Shown piece after piece: positions 38,520 to 47,639 of a stretch of DNA of 64,000 nucleotides. Both the position numbers and the translations under genes were made by a program. Position 1 is the first letter of the stretch. Every line of letters begins with the position of its first letter. The DNA comes from an uncultured Lachnospiraceae bacterium. Its GTDB lineage: Bacteria > Bacillota > Clostridia > Lachnospirales > Lachnospiraceae. The stretch lies in contig CAMVGV010000003.1 of the NCBI GenBank assembly GCA_947167135.1, forward strand, positions 1 to 64,000, written 5' to 3'. The notes beneath the pieces are model-generated. The model saw only the letters and a list, made by a program, of their open reading frames with translations. It made no database searches and had not been told where the DNA came from.

Positions 38520-41156
38520 CTATTCCCCCGTTACAGGATTTGTGGCGGGGGAATTTTCATTTGCATTTTCTTCCCCGGGATCTGCCCCTTCCTCGCCCAT
38601 TCCCGGGGTGTTTGCCGGAGCCGCATTTATTGTGGCGAGATCCACTGTGGGAGTCGGGGTCAGGCCGAGAGCTGCCGTGATCTCGGGAGTATGGGGACAG
38701 GTTCCAAGCTCGGGGATAGCCACACCGGGGATCTTGAAGGGACAGGAATCGAGAGCCATCTGTCCCGTGGCCGAGCAGATATAGGTCATAGCTGAGTGGT
38801 TGTAATTGCAGGTGGTCTCAGGAACATTATCACTGGCAAAGTATTCGGTGTAGGCGCTGCCGCTTGCGGTACAGATCCCGTCAAGTGCGAGAAGACCTGA
38901 CTTATTGCAGACAACACGGGTCACAATCCCCTCGGGAGTGATGAATTCTTTCCGGGGGAGGTTTTCATGTATCTTTTCCATAACACCACGCCATACAGTC
39001 CTTGCAAGGCGCTGCTGATCCTTGGTGGTGAGATCCACATTATTGTCGAAGCCTGCCCAGGTGGTGCAGGTATAATAGGGAGTATATCCGGCAAACCAGA
39101 CATCATTCTCGTCAGATGTGGTTCCGGTCTTTCCGGCGATGGGCTGGGTTCCGAAATTCACGGAGCCGCCTGTTCCCTTTGTCACAACATCCTGCATTGC
39201 ACTGGTCAGAAGGAATGAGGTGGTGGGCTTAATGGCGGAATGGGTCTCGGGTTCGTTTTCAAGGAGCACATTGCCGTCGTGATCCAGGATCTTCGTGTAA
39301 AACATAGGCTTTATATAGGTGCCGTTATTTGCAATGGCGGCATAGGCCGCATTCAGCTCTATATTTTTCACACCGTCGGTGATGCCTCCGAGAGCAAGGG
39401 TCTGGGTGATGTCGGAAAAAACTCTGCCGTCGGCGGTCTCTTTTTTGTCAACCAGAGTTGTGAAACCGAATTTCAGAAGATAGTCGTAGCCAAGCTGGGG
39501 AGTGATGTCCGTCAGGGTCTTTACGGTTACGATATTTAAGGACTGCTCTATCCCGTAACGGAGGGTGCAGACACCCTTATAGCCTTTGTACCAGTTATTT
39601 ACAGGCCGTCCGTTACTGTATGCGAAGGGCTCGTCCACCTGGGTGGATGCCAGGGTCTTAAGTCCGCTGTCTAAAGCCGGAGCGTATGTTGAGACTATCT
39701 TGAAGGTGGAACCGGGCTGTCTCAAGGTATCGGTTGCCCTGTTAAGTGTGAGGCTTGCCTCCTTCTTTCCGCGGCCGCCCACAATGGCTTTCACATAGCC
39801 TGTGGACTGATCGGCTACGGTAACGGAGATCTGGGGCTGTGGTGCGGTGGAAAAGCTCTCTGATATATAGGTATTTCCCTCAGAGAGTATGGATTCCTTA
39901 TAAGTGTCTGCGGCTTCCCTTGCTTCCTCCGGACTGTCAAAAAGGCGCTTCCTGTTGTAGCCGTTATCCGCAAGCCAGAGAGCCATCATTTCCGAGGAAT
40001 AATTCTGGTATTCACCGTCCGGCTTTTCGACGGTAAGCTCATAATCAAGGAGATATTTCGTGCCTGCGGGATAATTCTCCTCATTTCCGGTGAAATCATC
40101 GCAGATTTTCTGAATGTCGGAATCCTGGGTGGAGTATATGCTTAAGCCACCGGAATAAAGCTGGTTATAGGCCTGGGTCTCACTGTAGCCAAGCTTCTCC
40201 ACAAAATCAGAAAGGATCTCCTTTGTGAGAGCATCAACAAAGTAGGAGTTTATGGCGTTGCTCTCGGTCTGCTCATTTACGGTACGTATACGCGAATATA
40301 CGTCATCATTCACGGCCTCCTCATAGGCGGAGCGGGTGATATAACCCTGCTTCAGCATATTATTGAGAACCTTCATGCGTCTCTCCGCATTATTCTCCGG
40401 GTGGGAGATGGGATTATATCTGGAAGGATTCTGGGTGATTGCGGCTATAACCGCATCCTCGGAAAGGTTCAGATCCGACACGTTTTTATTAAAATATCTT
40501 AAGGACGCGGCCTGTACTCCGAGGGTATTCTGCCCGAGATTGATGGTATTCAGGTAGAGCTCCAGTATATTATCCTTTGTAACATCCTCCTGCTTCTCAA
40601 GCTCTATGGCGAGATACTGCTCCTGTATCTTCCGGCGGAGCTTCTCCATAAAGGAGGATTCATGCGTCCATTCGGTAAACACATTATTCTTTATGAGCTG
40701 CTGGGTAATGGTGCTGGCACCCTGGGAGAAATCATGGCTTTTTAAGCCCGTGACACCGGCCCGGACTATACCCTTGATATCTATACCGTTATGCTCATAA
40801 AAGCGTTCGTCCTCAATGGCAACGAAGGCATGCTGGAGATCTAAAGGGATCTTCTCTATGGTCTGATAGATCCTGTTGGAATCGGCGGCAACAAGCTTGG
40901 TAAGCTGCTTTCCGTCGGAATCGTAGACCGTGGACGAATATCCTGAGGGGCGGATATCCTTATTATTGATTTCGGGAGCCGTTGCCACAACACCCTTAAA
41001 TACGCCGACAAAGCCTGCAGTCCCGATAACGGCTGCAGATACGGCTCCGAAAATGGAAAGGGTGACGAAAGCCACCAGCACCATATTCAAGAATTTGGGA
41101 CCGTTGGCGTTCAATTCCCTGAAACGCTTCACGGCTCCGTGTCTTCCGAAATTCAT
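38520..41156 (-). CDS. Bifunctional class A penicillin-binding protein (PBP1A-like)
   Basis: AFVAIEDERFYEHNGIDIKGIVRA, QGASTITQQLIKN, RQPGSTFKIVSTYAPAL, GKTGTTSDENDVWFAGYTP. Start set at MNFGRHGAV. Confidence 0.93.
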   Translation of the reverse strand: MNFGRHGAVKRFRELNANGPKFLNMVLVAFVTLSIFGAVSAAVIGTAGFVGVFKGVVATAPEINNKDIRPSGYSSTVYDSDGKQLTKLVAADSNRIYQTIEKIPLDLQHAFVAIEDERFYEHNGIDIKGIVRAGVTGLKSHDFSQGASTITQQLIKNNVFTEWTHESSFMEKLRRKIQEQYLAIELEKQEDVTKDNILELYLNTINLGQNTLGVQAASLRYFNKNVSDLNLSEDAVIAAITQNPSRYNPISHPENNAERRMKVLNNMLKQGYITRSAYEEAVNDDVYSRIRTVNEQTESNAINSYFVDALTKEILSDFVEKLGYSETQAYNQLYSGGLSIYSTQDSDIQKICDDFTGNEENYPAGTKYLLDYELTVEKPDGEYQNYSSEMMALWLADNGYNRKRLFDSPEEAREAADTYKESILSEGNTYISESFSTAPQPQISVTVADQSTGYVKAIVGGRGKKEASLTLNRATDTLRQPGSTFKIVSTYAPALDSGLKTLASTQVDEPFAYSNGRPVNNWYKGYKGVCTLRYGIEQSLNIVTVKTLTDITPQLGYDYLLKFGFTTLVDKKETADGRVFSDITQTLALGGITDGVKNIELNAAYAAIANNGTYIKPMFYTKILDHDGNVLLENEPETHSAIKPTTSFLLTSAMQDVVTKGTGGSVNFGTQPIAGKTGTTSDENDVWFAGYTPYYTCTTWAGFDNNVDLTTKDQQRLARTVWRGVMEKIHENLPRKEFITPEGIVTRVVCNKSGLLALDGICTASGSAYTEYFASDNVPETTCNYNHSAMTYICSATGQMALDSCPFKIPGVAIPELGTCPHTPEITAALGLTPTPTVDLATINAAPANTPGMGEEGADPGEENANENSPATNPVTGE

Positions 41157-41261
41157 AAGCGCTATTATAGCATTTATATCTGTGACTTGCAAAAAAAAGA
41201 CTGTCGTGCTATTATCGCACATATTTTCTTAAGAAATAATTAAGCAATGGCGCCCGGAATG

Positions 41262-41281
41262 ACTTTTGGCGTCCGAATCAT
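41262..41281 (+). repeat. 20-nt dispersed repeat upstream of cobO
   Basis: acttttggcgtccgaatcat; identical at 35-54 and inverted at 42812-42831. Confidence 0.9.
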
Positions 41282-41306
41282 AGAATTTTAAGAGGATTGG
41301 TTTATT

Positions 41307-41801
41307 ATGGTTGAAACAGGGCTTATACGGATCTTTGCCGGAACAGGCAGGGGGAAGACCAGTGCCGCTATCGGACAGGGAATAAAGGCGGCCACAAGGG
41401 GGAAAACCGTGTCCGTTATCCAGTTCCTGAAGGGAAAGGCTGACGGGGAATTTGATATATTAAAGAGGCTTGAGCCGGAGATGAAGCTTTTCCGCTTTGA
41501 AAAATCGGATGTGTGCTTTGACGACCTGAGTGACATCGAAAAGGAAGAGGAAAAGCAGAACATCAGGAACGGCTTTAACTTCGCAAAAAAGGTTCTTATG
41601 ACGGGTGAGTGCGATCTTCTTATACTCGATGAGTTTCTGGGGCTTATTGATACCGGCCTTATGACGAAGGAGGACTTAGAGGAGCTTATTTCCGCAAAGC
41701 CGGCGGATATCGGCATCATAATGACGGGAATAAACATAAATGAGGAGATATGCCGCCTTGCGGATGAGGTCACAAAGCTTGAAACGGTTGTGTTTTCCTG
41801 A
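41307..41801 (+). CDS. Cob(I)alamin adenosyltransferase (CobO/BtuR/CobA type)
   Basis: GLIRIFAGTGRGKTSAAIGQGIKAATRGKTVSVIQFLKG, LLILDEFLGLIDTGL. Confidence 0.88.
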   Translation: MVETGLIRIFAGTGRGKTSAAIGQGIKAATRGKTVSVIQFLKGKADGEFDILKRLEPEMKLFRFEKSDVCFDDLSDIEKEEEKQNIRNGFNFAKKVLMTGECDLLILDEFLGLIDTGLMTKEDLEELISAKPADIGIIMTGININEEICRLADEVTKLETVVFS

Positions 41802-41887
41802 GTAAGGAGTAACGGCCGGGAAAGATCCTTACTGTTACCCCGTTGCTATAACTTTACAGTTTGACGCAGGACAGGCGTTCGAATCAT

Positions 41888-42760
41888 ATGATACTGAAAT
41901 TTGACGACGATCTGGATCTCAATGTCATCGCAGAAAGCGGGCAGTGCTTCAGATGGGAAAAGGTTAATAAGGATAATGACCCTGGGATTTTCCGGATAAT
42001 TGCCGGGAACAGGGTTCTTTTTATCTTAAGGCTCTCCGAAGGTGTGTATGACCTGTCCTGTTCAGAAAACGTTTTTCGTGAGTTCTGGAGCGGATACTTT
42101 GATAGTGAAACAAGCTACGGGAAAATAAGAAGCCTGGTGGATACCGGGGATCCTTTCCTCAGCCGGGCAGCCGGATACGGGAAGGGGATGAGGATACTTA
42201 AACAGGATCCCTTCGAGTGCCTCATAAGCTTCATCATTTCGCAGAGAAAAAATATCCCTGCCATCAGAGCCTGCATAGAAAAGCTCTCGATCGAAGCCGG
42301 AGAGAAGATGTCCCTTCCTGAAAAAGAGAGGCAGTGGCTGAAGGAAAAGGGGGTTGCACCCCGTTATTTCGAGGGCTTATATTCCTTTCCCACGCCCAAG
42401 GCTCTGGCAGGATTAAGTGAGGATAAGCTAAAATCCTGTTCTGCGGGATACAGGGCACCCTATATAAGAAGAGCCTCGGAAAGCGTGCTTTCCGGGGAGC
42501 TGGATCTGGTGAACTTATGTAAACTTAATGACGGGGAGCTCCTATCCGCACTTATGGGTATATACGGAGTCGGGAAGAAGGTTGCCAGCTGTGTTTCCCT
42601 CTTCGGTTTTCACCGCCTTGATTTTTTCCCGGTGGACGTATGGATAGACAGGGTACTCTCCGAGCGCTACAAAAACGGTTTTCCATTTGAGAAATACAGA
42701 CCCTATAACGGTGTTATGCAGCAGTATATGTTCTTTTATGCGAGGAGCGGTGCTGTCTGA
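41888..42760 (+). CDS. 8-oxoguanine DNA glycosylase (OGG1-type HhH-GPD)
   Basis: SGQCFRWEKV, ISFIISQRKNIPAIR, LMGIYGVGKKVASCVSLFGFHRLDFFPVDVWIDRV. Confidence 0.9.
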   Translation: MILKFDDDLDLNVIAESGQCFRWEKVNKDNDPGIFRIIAGNRVLFILRLSEGVYDLSCSENVFREFWSGYFDSETSYGKIRSLVDTGDPFLSRAAGYGKGMRILKQDPFECLISFIISQRKNIPAIRACIEKLSIEAGEKMSLPEKERQWLKEKGVAPRYFEGLYSFPTPKALAGLSEDKLKSCSAGYRAPYIRRASESVLSGELDLVNLCKLNDGELLSALMGIYGVGKKVASCVSLFGFHRLDFFPVDVWIDRVLSERYKNGFPFEKYRPYNGVMQQYMFFYARSGAV

Positions 42761-42770
42761 GCTATTATCT

Positions 42771-42796
42771 GTATCCTGAGCGAAGCGAAGGATCTT
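42771..42796. repeat. Dispersed GCGAAGCGAA hairpin repeat
   Basis: gtatcctgagcgaagcgaaggatctt, followed by cccccggggtt. Confidence 0.85.
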
Positions 42797-42815
42797 CCCC
42801 CGGGGTTATCAAATG

Positions 42816-43015
42816 ATTCGGACGCCAAAAGTACTGAATCACTGTTTTGATACAACGAATTGCTCCGTTGCTTTCAGCAACTCTCGCAATTCTACAACAC
42901 TCGCAATCCGCTAATTTACTACGTAAATTGCTACTTGCTCGTGTTGTTTGACGCCCAAAGTCAAATGGCTTTTTGAACAAGTTCAAACGCCATTTAGACT
43001 TTTGGCGTTTGTATC
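42816..43015. mobile_element. MITE-like noncoding element with imperfect TIRs and candidate 8-bp target duplication
   Basis: Ends attcggacgccaaaagt / acttttggcgtttgtatc; flanking ATCAAATG at 42808-42815 and 43016-43023; internal hairpins; no ORF. Confidence 0.5.
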
Positions 43016-43022
43016 ATCAAAT

Positions 43023-43049
43023 GTCATCCTGAGCGAAGCGAAGGATCTT
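43023..43049. repeat. Dispersed GCGAAGCGAA hairpin repeat
   Basis: gtcatcctgagcgaagcgaaggatctt, followed by cccccggggtt. Confidence 0.85.
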
Positions 43050-43107
43050 CCCCCGGGGTTTGACTTATAATAGCATCAATGTTACTATTTCCTAATGATT
43101 TAGCGGT

Positions 43108-43160
43108 TTAGGATCTGTTCATGAATAAATCTTAAAAAGTTATTTATGAACAGCTCCTTA
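43108..43160. repeat. Palindromic repeat in the dapA leader (copy 1)
   Basis: ttaggatctgttcatgaataaatcttaaaaagttatttatgaacagctcctta; homologous inverted copy at 57848-57892. Confidence 0.85.
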
Positions 43161-43186
43161 CGACTTTTTCTTAAGGAGAACAGATC

Positions 43187-44071
43187 ATGTCAATATTCAA
43201 AGGCGCCGGTGTGGCTATCATCACACCATTTAAGGATAACGGCGATATCAACTATGAGAAATTTGCTGAGATTATAGAGATGCAGATCCAGAGCGGTACC
43301 GACTGCATTATTGTATGCGGTACCACCGGAGAGGCTGCCTGCCTGAGTGAAGAGGAGCATTTTGCGGCAATAAAGTTCTGTGTGGAGCAGGTGCACCACA
43401 GGATACCGGTAATGGCCGGAGCCGGAAGCAACAGCACGAGATCCGCAATATACTATTCGGAGGAGGCGGAGAAGGTTGGTGCGGATGCACTGCTTTCCGT
43501 TACACCTTACTACAATAAGACCACACAGAGGGGGCTTATCGAGCATTTCAAGGATATAGCCGCCGCGGTAAGTATTCCAATTGTTCTCTATTCGGTAAAG
43601 AGCCGGACAGGTCTCAATATAGAACCGGAGACCGTAAAGGAGCTTGTGGATAATGTTCCGAACATTGTGGGAATAAAGGAAGCAAGCGGGAGTCTCGGCC
43701 AGGCTGAAAAGATAAAGGCAATCTGCCCTGAAGTGGAGCTCTATTCCGGCGACGACGAACTGACCGTTCCTATGATGGCAGTAGGCGGCATCGGAGTTAT
43801 ATCGGTGGTTTCCAATGTGGCGCCCCGTTATGTCCACGATATGTGCATGAAGGCATTAAACGGTGATTTTGAGGCCGCGGCAAAGATGCAGCTTAATGAG
43901 CTTGATCTTGTGGAGGCTCTCTTCTGTGAAACAAATCCCATCCCCGTCAAGGAAGCAATGAATATGCTGGGATACGGAACCGGTCCCTTAAGAAAGCCGC
44001 TGATCCCCTTAAGCGACGCGAACAGGGAACGTTTGAGGAAGTCCCTTACGGATTTCGGTCTTCTGAAATAG
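43187..44071 (+). CDS. dapA: 4-hydroxy-tetrahydrodipicolinate synthase
   Basis: GAGVAIITPFKDNGDINYEKF, CGTTGEAACLSEEEH, YNKTTQRGLIEHF, GIKEASGS. Confidence 0.95.
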   Translation: MSIFKGAGVAIITPFKDNGDINYEKFAEIIEMQIQSGTDCIIVCGTTGEAACLSEEEHFAAIKFCVEQVHHRIPVMAGAGSNSTRSAIYYSEEAEKVGADALLSVTPYYNKTTQRGLIEHFKDIAAAVSIPIVLYSVKSRTGLNIEPETVKELVDNVPNIVGIKEASGSLGQAEKIKAICPEVELYSGDDELTVPMMAVGGIGVISVVSNVAPRYVHDMCMKALNGDFEAAAKMQLNELDLVEALFCETNPIPVKEAMNMLGYGTGPLRKPLIPLSDANRERLRKSLTDFGLLK

Positions 44072-44101
44072 TGACTGGACAGAGGAAAATAGGAGAATGC
44101 T

Positions 44102-44860
44102 ATGTCGGTGAAGATAATTCTGAACGGATGTTTCGGCCGGATGGGACAGGTGGTAAGCTCTCTTGCGGAAAAAAATGATGATGTCCTCATAGTGGCCGGA
44201 ATTGATAAAGTGACGGGAAGCAAAAACAGCTTCCCTGTTTTTAAGGATATTGAGGAATGCGATACAGAGGCGGATGTCATAATCGATTTTTCTCTTCCTG
44301 AGGGAAACGACAGGCTTATGGATTATGCAGTGAAGCACAGTCTTCCTGTGGTCCTCTGTACCACAGGACTCTCCGACGACCAGCTGGAAAGGGTGAAAAA
44401 GGCGTCGGAGAAGATAGCGGTTTTAAGAAGCGCCAATATGTCCCTCGGGATAAATACGCTTATGAAGGTTCTCTCCGATATAGCGCCCGTGCTATCGGAG
44501 GCGGGCTTTGATATCGAAATTGTCGAGAAACACCACAGGGAGAAGAAGGATGCCCCCAGCGGCACAGCCCTTGCCCTTGCAGACTGTATTAATTCCTCAC
44601 TGAATGACGGCTTCTCCTATGTGTATGACAGGAGCCGGCGTTCCGAAAGAAGGCCTTCTAAGGAAATAGGCATATCCGCCGTAAGGGGAGGCACTATTCC
44701 GGGCGACCATGACATTATCTTTGCAGGAGAGGATGAGACCGTGACCATAAGCCACAGGGCTTATTCCAGGAGGATCTTCGGAAACGGTGCGATTAAAGCT
44801 GCTGTATTCCTTAAGGGGAAGGATGCCGGAATGTACAGTATGGCGGATGTGATCAAATGA
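44102..44860 (+). CDS. dapB: 4-hydroxy-tetrahydrodipicolinate reductase
   Basis: IILNGCFGRMGQVV, CTTGLSDDQLE, EKHHREKKDAPSGTALALAD. Confidence 0.95.
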   Translation: MSVKIILNGCFGRMGQVVSSLAEKNDDVLIVAGIDKVTGSKNSFPVFKDIEECDTEADVIIDFSLPEGNDRLMDYAVKHSLPVVLCTTGLSDDQLERVKKASEKIAVLRSANMSLGINTLMKVLSDIAPVLSEAGFDIEIVEKHHREKKDAPSGTALALADCINSSLNDGFSYVYDRSRRSERRPSKEIGISAVRGGTIPGDHDIIFAGEDETVTISHRAYSRRIFGNGAIKAAVFLKGKDAGMYSMADVIK

Positions 44861-45627
44861 GGCTGAGGCCATGTATAGATATACACAACGGTAAGGTAAA
44901 GCAGATCGTAGGCTCGTCCCTGAAGGATGAAAATGAAAGTGTAAAGGAGAATTTTGTTTCGGAGTATGATGCTGCATACTATGCGGGTATCTACCTGGAC
45001 AGGGCTCTTACGGGCGGCCATGTGATCGTTCTTGACAGCCATACATCCGAATATTATGAAGCTTCAAGGAAAGCCGCTTTTTCAGCTCTTTCCGCTTTTC
45101 CCGGCGGGATGCAGTATGGAGGCGGCATTAATAATGAAAATGCCGCTTTATTCCTTGAGGCGGGAGCAAGCCACGTGATAGTCACGAGCTTTGTTTTCCG
45201 GGACGGAAGGCTGAATACGGAGAATCTCCGGAGGCTTCAGTCGGAATGCGGAAAGGAAAGGATAGTTCTGGATCTTTCCTGCCGGAAGAAAGAGGACGGG
45301 CATTACTATGTTACAACGGACCGCTGGCAGAAATATACGGATCTTCTGGTGACGGAGGAAAGCTTAAGGAACCTCTCATCCGAGTGCGGCGAATTTCTGA
45401 TTCACGCTGTGGATAAGGAAGGGAAGGGCGAAGGAGTGGACAGGGAGCTTATACGGATCCTCTCCGGAGTGAAGGAGATACCCGTGACTTATGCGGGAGG
45501 GATAAAAAGCTTAGCTGATGTGGATATTATAGAAAAGGAGGGGGCAGGCCGGATAGATTACACGGTGGGCACTGCCCTGGATCTTTTCGGGGGGAAACTA
45601 AAGCTTGATGAACTGATAAGGCGGTGA
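44857..45627 (+). CDS. hisA: Eukaryotic-type (HIS6-like) phosphoribosylformimino-AICAR ribotide isomerase
   Basis: RPCIDIHNGKVKQIVGSSL, YYAGIYLDRALTGGHVI, MQYGGGIN, RIVLDLSCRKKEDGHYYV, FLIHAVDKEGKGEGVD, VGTALDLFGG. Confidence 0.88.
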   Translation: MRLRPCIDIHNGKVKQIVGSSLKDENESVKENFVSEYDAAYYAGIYLDRALTGGHVIVLDSHTSEYYEASRKAAFSALSAFPGGMQYGGGINNENAALFLEAGASHVIVTSFVFRDGRLNTENLRRLQSECGKERIVLDLSCRKKEDGHYYVTTDRWQKYTDLLVTEESLRNLSSECGEFLIHAVDKEGKGEGVDRELIRILSGVKEIPVTYAGGIKSLADVDIIEKEGAGRIDYTVGTALDLFGGKLKLDELIRR

Positions 45628-45770
45628 ACCCGGAAAGAAGCGGTGAGACCGGAAAGAAGCGGAGAGACCGGAAAGAAGCGGTGAACCCGGAAAGAAGCGA
45701 TGAGACCGGAAAGAAGCGGTGAGACCGGAAGGAAGCGATGAACCCGGAAAGAAGCGGAGAGATAAAGAAG
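45622..45770. repeat. 19-nt tandem repeat array (7 full copies plus partial) between hisA and typA
   Basis: cggtgaacccggaaagaag and variants at 45622, 45641, 45660, 45679, 45698, 45717, 45736, partial 45755. Confidence 0.93.
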
Positions 45771-45796
45771 ACAGTAAAGGAGCAGTACCGGAAAAG

Positions 45797-47629
45797 ATGA
45801 AGAGTAGAAGAGAAGATATACGGAATATAGCCATAATCGCACACGTTGACCATGGGAAGACCACACTGGTGGATGCGCTTCTTAAGCAGAGCGGTGTTTT
45901 CCGGGAAAACCAGGAGGTTGCGGAAAGAGTGATGGACAGCAATGATATCGAGCGAGAGCGCGGTATCACCATACTTTCAAAGAATACCGCCGTCCAGTAT
46001 AAGGATACGAAGATAAATATAATCGACACCCCCGGACACGCAGATTTCGGAGGAGAAGTAGAGCGTATCCTTAAAATGGTCAACGGCGTGGTGCTTTTAG
46101 TTGATGCTTTTGAGGGGGTAATGCCCCAGACAAAGTTTGTACTGAAGAAGGCTCTTGCACTTAAGCTTCCGGTTATTTCCTGCATAAATAAGATCGACCG
46201 ACCCGGTGCAAGACCAGCCGAGGTGGTGGATGAGGTGCTGGAACTCTTTATGGATCTTGATGCCACTGACGAACAGCTTGACTGTCCCTTTGTCTTTACC
46301 TCTGCAAAGGAAGGGGTGGCTTCCCTTGATGCGGATACTCCGGGGAGTGATATGAAGCCCCTTTTCGACACGATCATAAACTATATACCCGCCCCGGAGG
46401 GTGACAGCGATGCAAATCTCCAGATACTTATCTCCACCATTGACTACAATGAATATGTGGGAAGGATAGGGGTCGGCAAGGTGGATAACGGTACCGTGAA
46501 GGTGAACCAGGAAGCGGTAATCGTAAACCATCACGACAAAGACAGGCAGGAAAAGGTAAAGATCAGTAAGCTCTATGTCTTCCAGGGACTCACAAAGAAG
46601 GATGTAAGTGAGGCGGGCATAGGAGAGATAGTTGCGATCTCCGGGATTTCCGATCTGAAGATCGGGGATACGCTCTGCGGTACAAGCGGAGAGGCTGAGG
46701 CCATTCCGTTCCAGAAGATATCCGAGCCCACCATAAGCATGAATTTTATGGTAAATGACTCGCCTCTTGCAGGGCAGGAGGGAAAGTATGTGACCAGCCG
46801 TCATATCAAGGACAGGCTCTTTCGTGAGCTTAATACGGATGTATCCTTAAGAGTCGAGGAGACTGAGTCAACGGATACATTTAAGGTTTCTGGCCGGGGA
46901 GAACTCCATTTATCGGTGCTTATAGAGGAAATGCGCCGTGAGGGCTATGAATTTGCGGTAAGCAAGGCCGAGGTCATATACAAAAAGGACGAGAACGGGA
47001 AAACCCTGGAGCCTATGGAAACAGCTTATATAGACGTGCCGGATGAATATTCCGGAACCGTGATATCTTCTCTTTCGGAGAGAAAGGGCGAGCTCATTAA
47101 TATGGGATCCATTGCGGGAGGCTACACAAGGCTTGAATTCAATATCCCTTCGAGGGGGCTCATAGGCTTCCGCGGTCCATTCCTTACGGATACAAAGGGC
47201 AACGGGATAATAAATACGGTTTTCTCGGGCTACGGTCCCTATAAGGGAGATATCTCCTACAGGAAGACCGGGTCGCTTATTGCCTTTGAAGCGGGTGAAG
47301 CGGTGACCTACGGTCTCTTTAACGCACAGGAAAGAGGCTCTCTCTTTATCTGTCCCGGAACAAAGGTTTATTCGGGAATGGTGATAGGTTCAAATCCCAG
47401 AAGTGACGATATTGAAGTGAATGTATGCAAGACAAAGCATCTCACCAATACCAGAACCTCATCATCAGACGAGGCTCTGCGGCTCACTCCTCCGGTGATA
47501 CTGTCACTCGAGCAGGCTCTTGACTTTATCGATCAGGACGAGCTTCTGGAGGTCACTCCGGATAGTCTCCGGATAAGGAAGAGGATACTGGATCCTCTCT
47601 TAAGGAAGAGAGCGGCATTCAGACATTGA
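45797..47629 (+). CDS. typA: Translational GTPase TypA/BipA
   Basis: IRNIAIIAHVDHGKTTLVDALLKQSG, ERERGITILSKNTAV, DTPGHADFGGEVERI. Start set at MKSRREDIRN downstream of the repeats. Confidence 0.95.
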   Translation: MKSRREDIRNIAIIAHVDHGKTTLVDALLKQSGVFRENQEVAERVMDSNDIERERGITILSKNTAVQYKDTKINIIDTPGHADFGGEVERILKMVNGVVLLVDAFEGVMPQTKFVLKKALALKLPVISCINKIDRPGARPAEVVDEVLELFMDLDATDEQLDCPFVFTSAKEGVASLDADTPGSDMKPLFDTIINYIPAPEGDSDANLQILISTIDYNEYVGRIGVGKVDNGTVKVNQEAVIVNHHDKDRQEKVKISKLYVFQGLTKKDVSEAGIGEIVAISGISDLKIGDTLCGTSGEAEAIPFQKISEPTISMNFMVNDSPLAGQEGKYVTSRHIKDRLFRELNTDVSLRVEETESTDTFKVSGRGELHLSVLIEEMRREGYEFAVSKAEVIYKKDENGKTLEPMETAYIDVPDEYSGTVISSLSERKGELINMGSIAGGYTRLEFNIPSRGLIGFRGPFLTDTKGNGIINTVFSGYGPYKGDISYRKTGSLIAFEAGEAVTYGLFNAQERGSLFICPGTKVYSGMVIGSNPRSDDIEVNVCKTKHLTNTRTSSSDEALRLTPPVILSLEQALDFIDQDELLEVTPDSLRIRKRILDPLLRKRAAFRH

Positions 47630-47639
47630 GAATCCTTCG

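Noticed and set aside
41848-41860. 13-mer ATAACTTTACAGT shared with the GRE-leader repeat at 57865
   Set aside because: Match does not extend into the palindrome arms; may be chance.
41860-41890. tRNA-like T-arm sequence (GTTCGAATC)
   Set aside because: No flanking acceptor, D or anticodon stems; part of a degenerate dispersed repeat.
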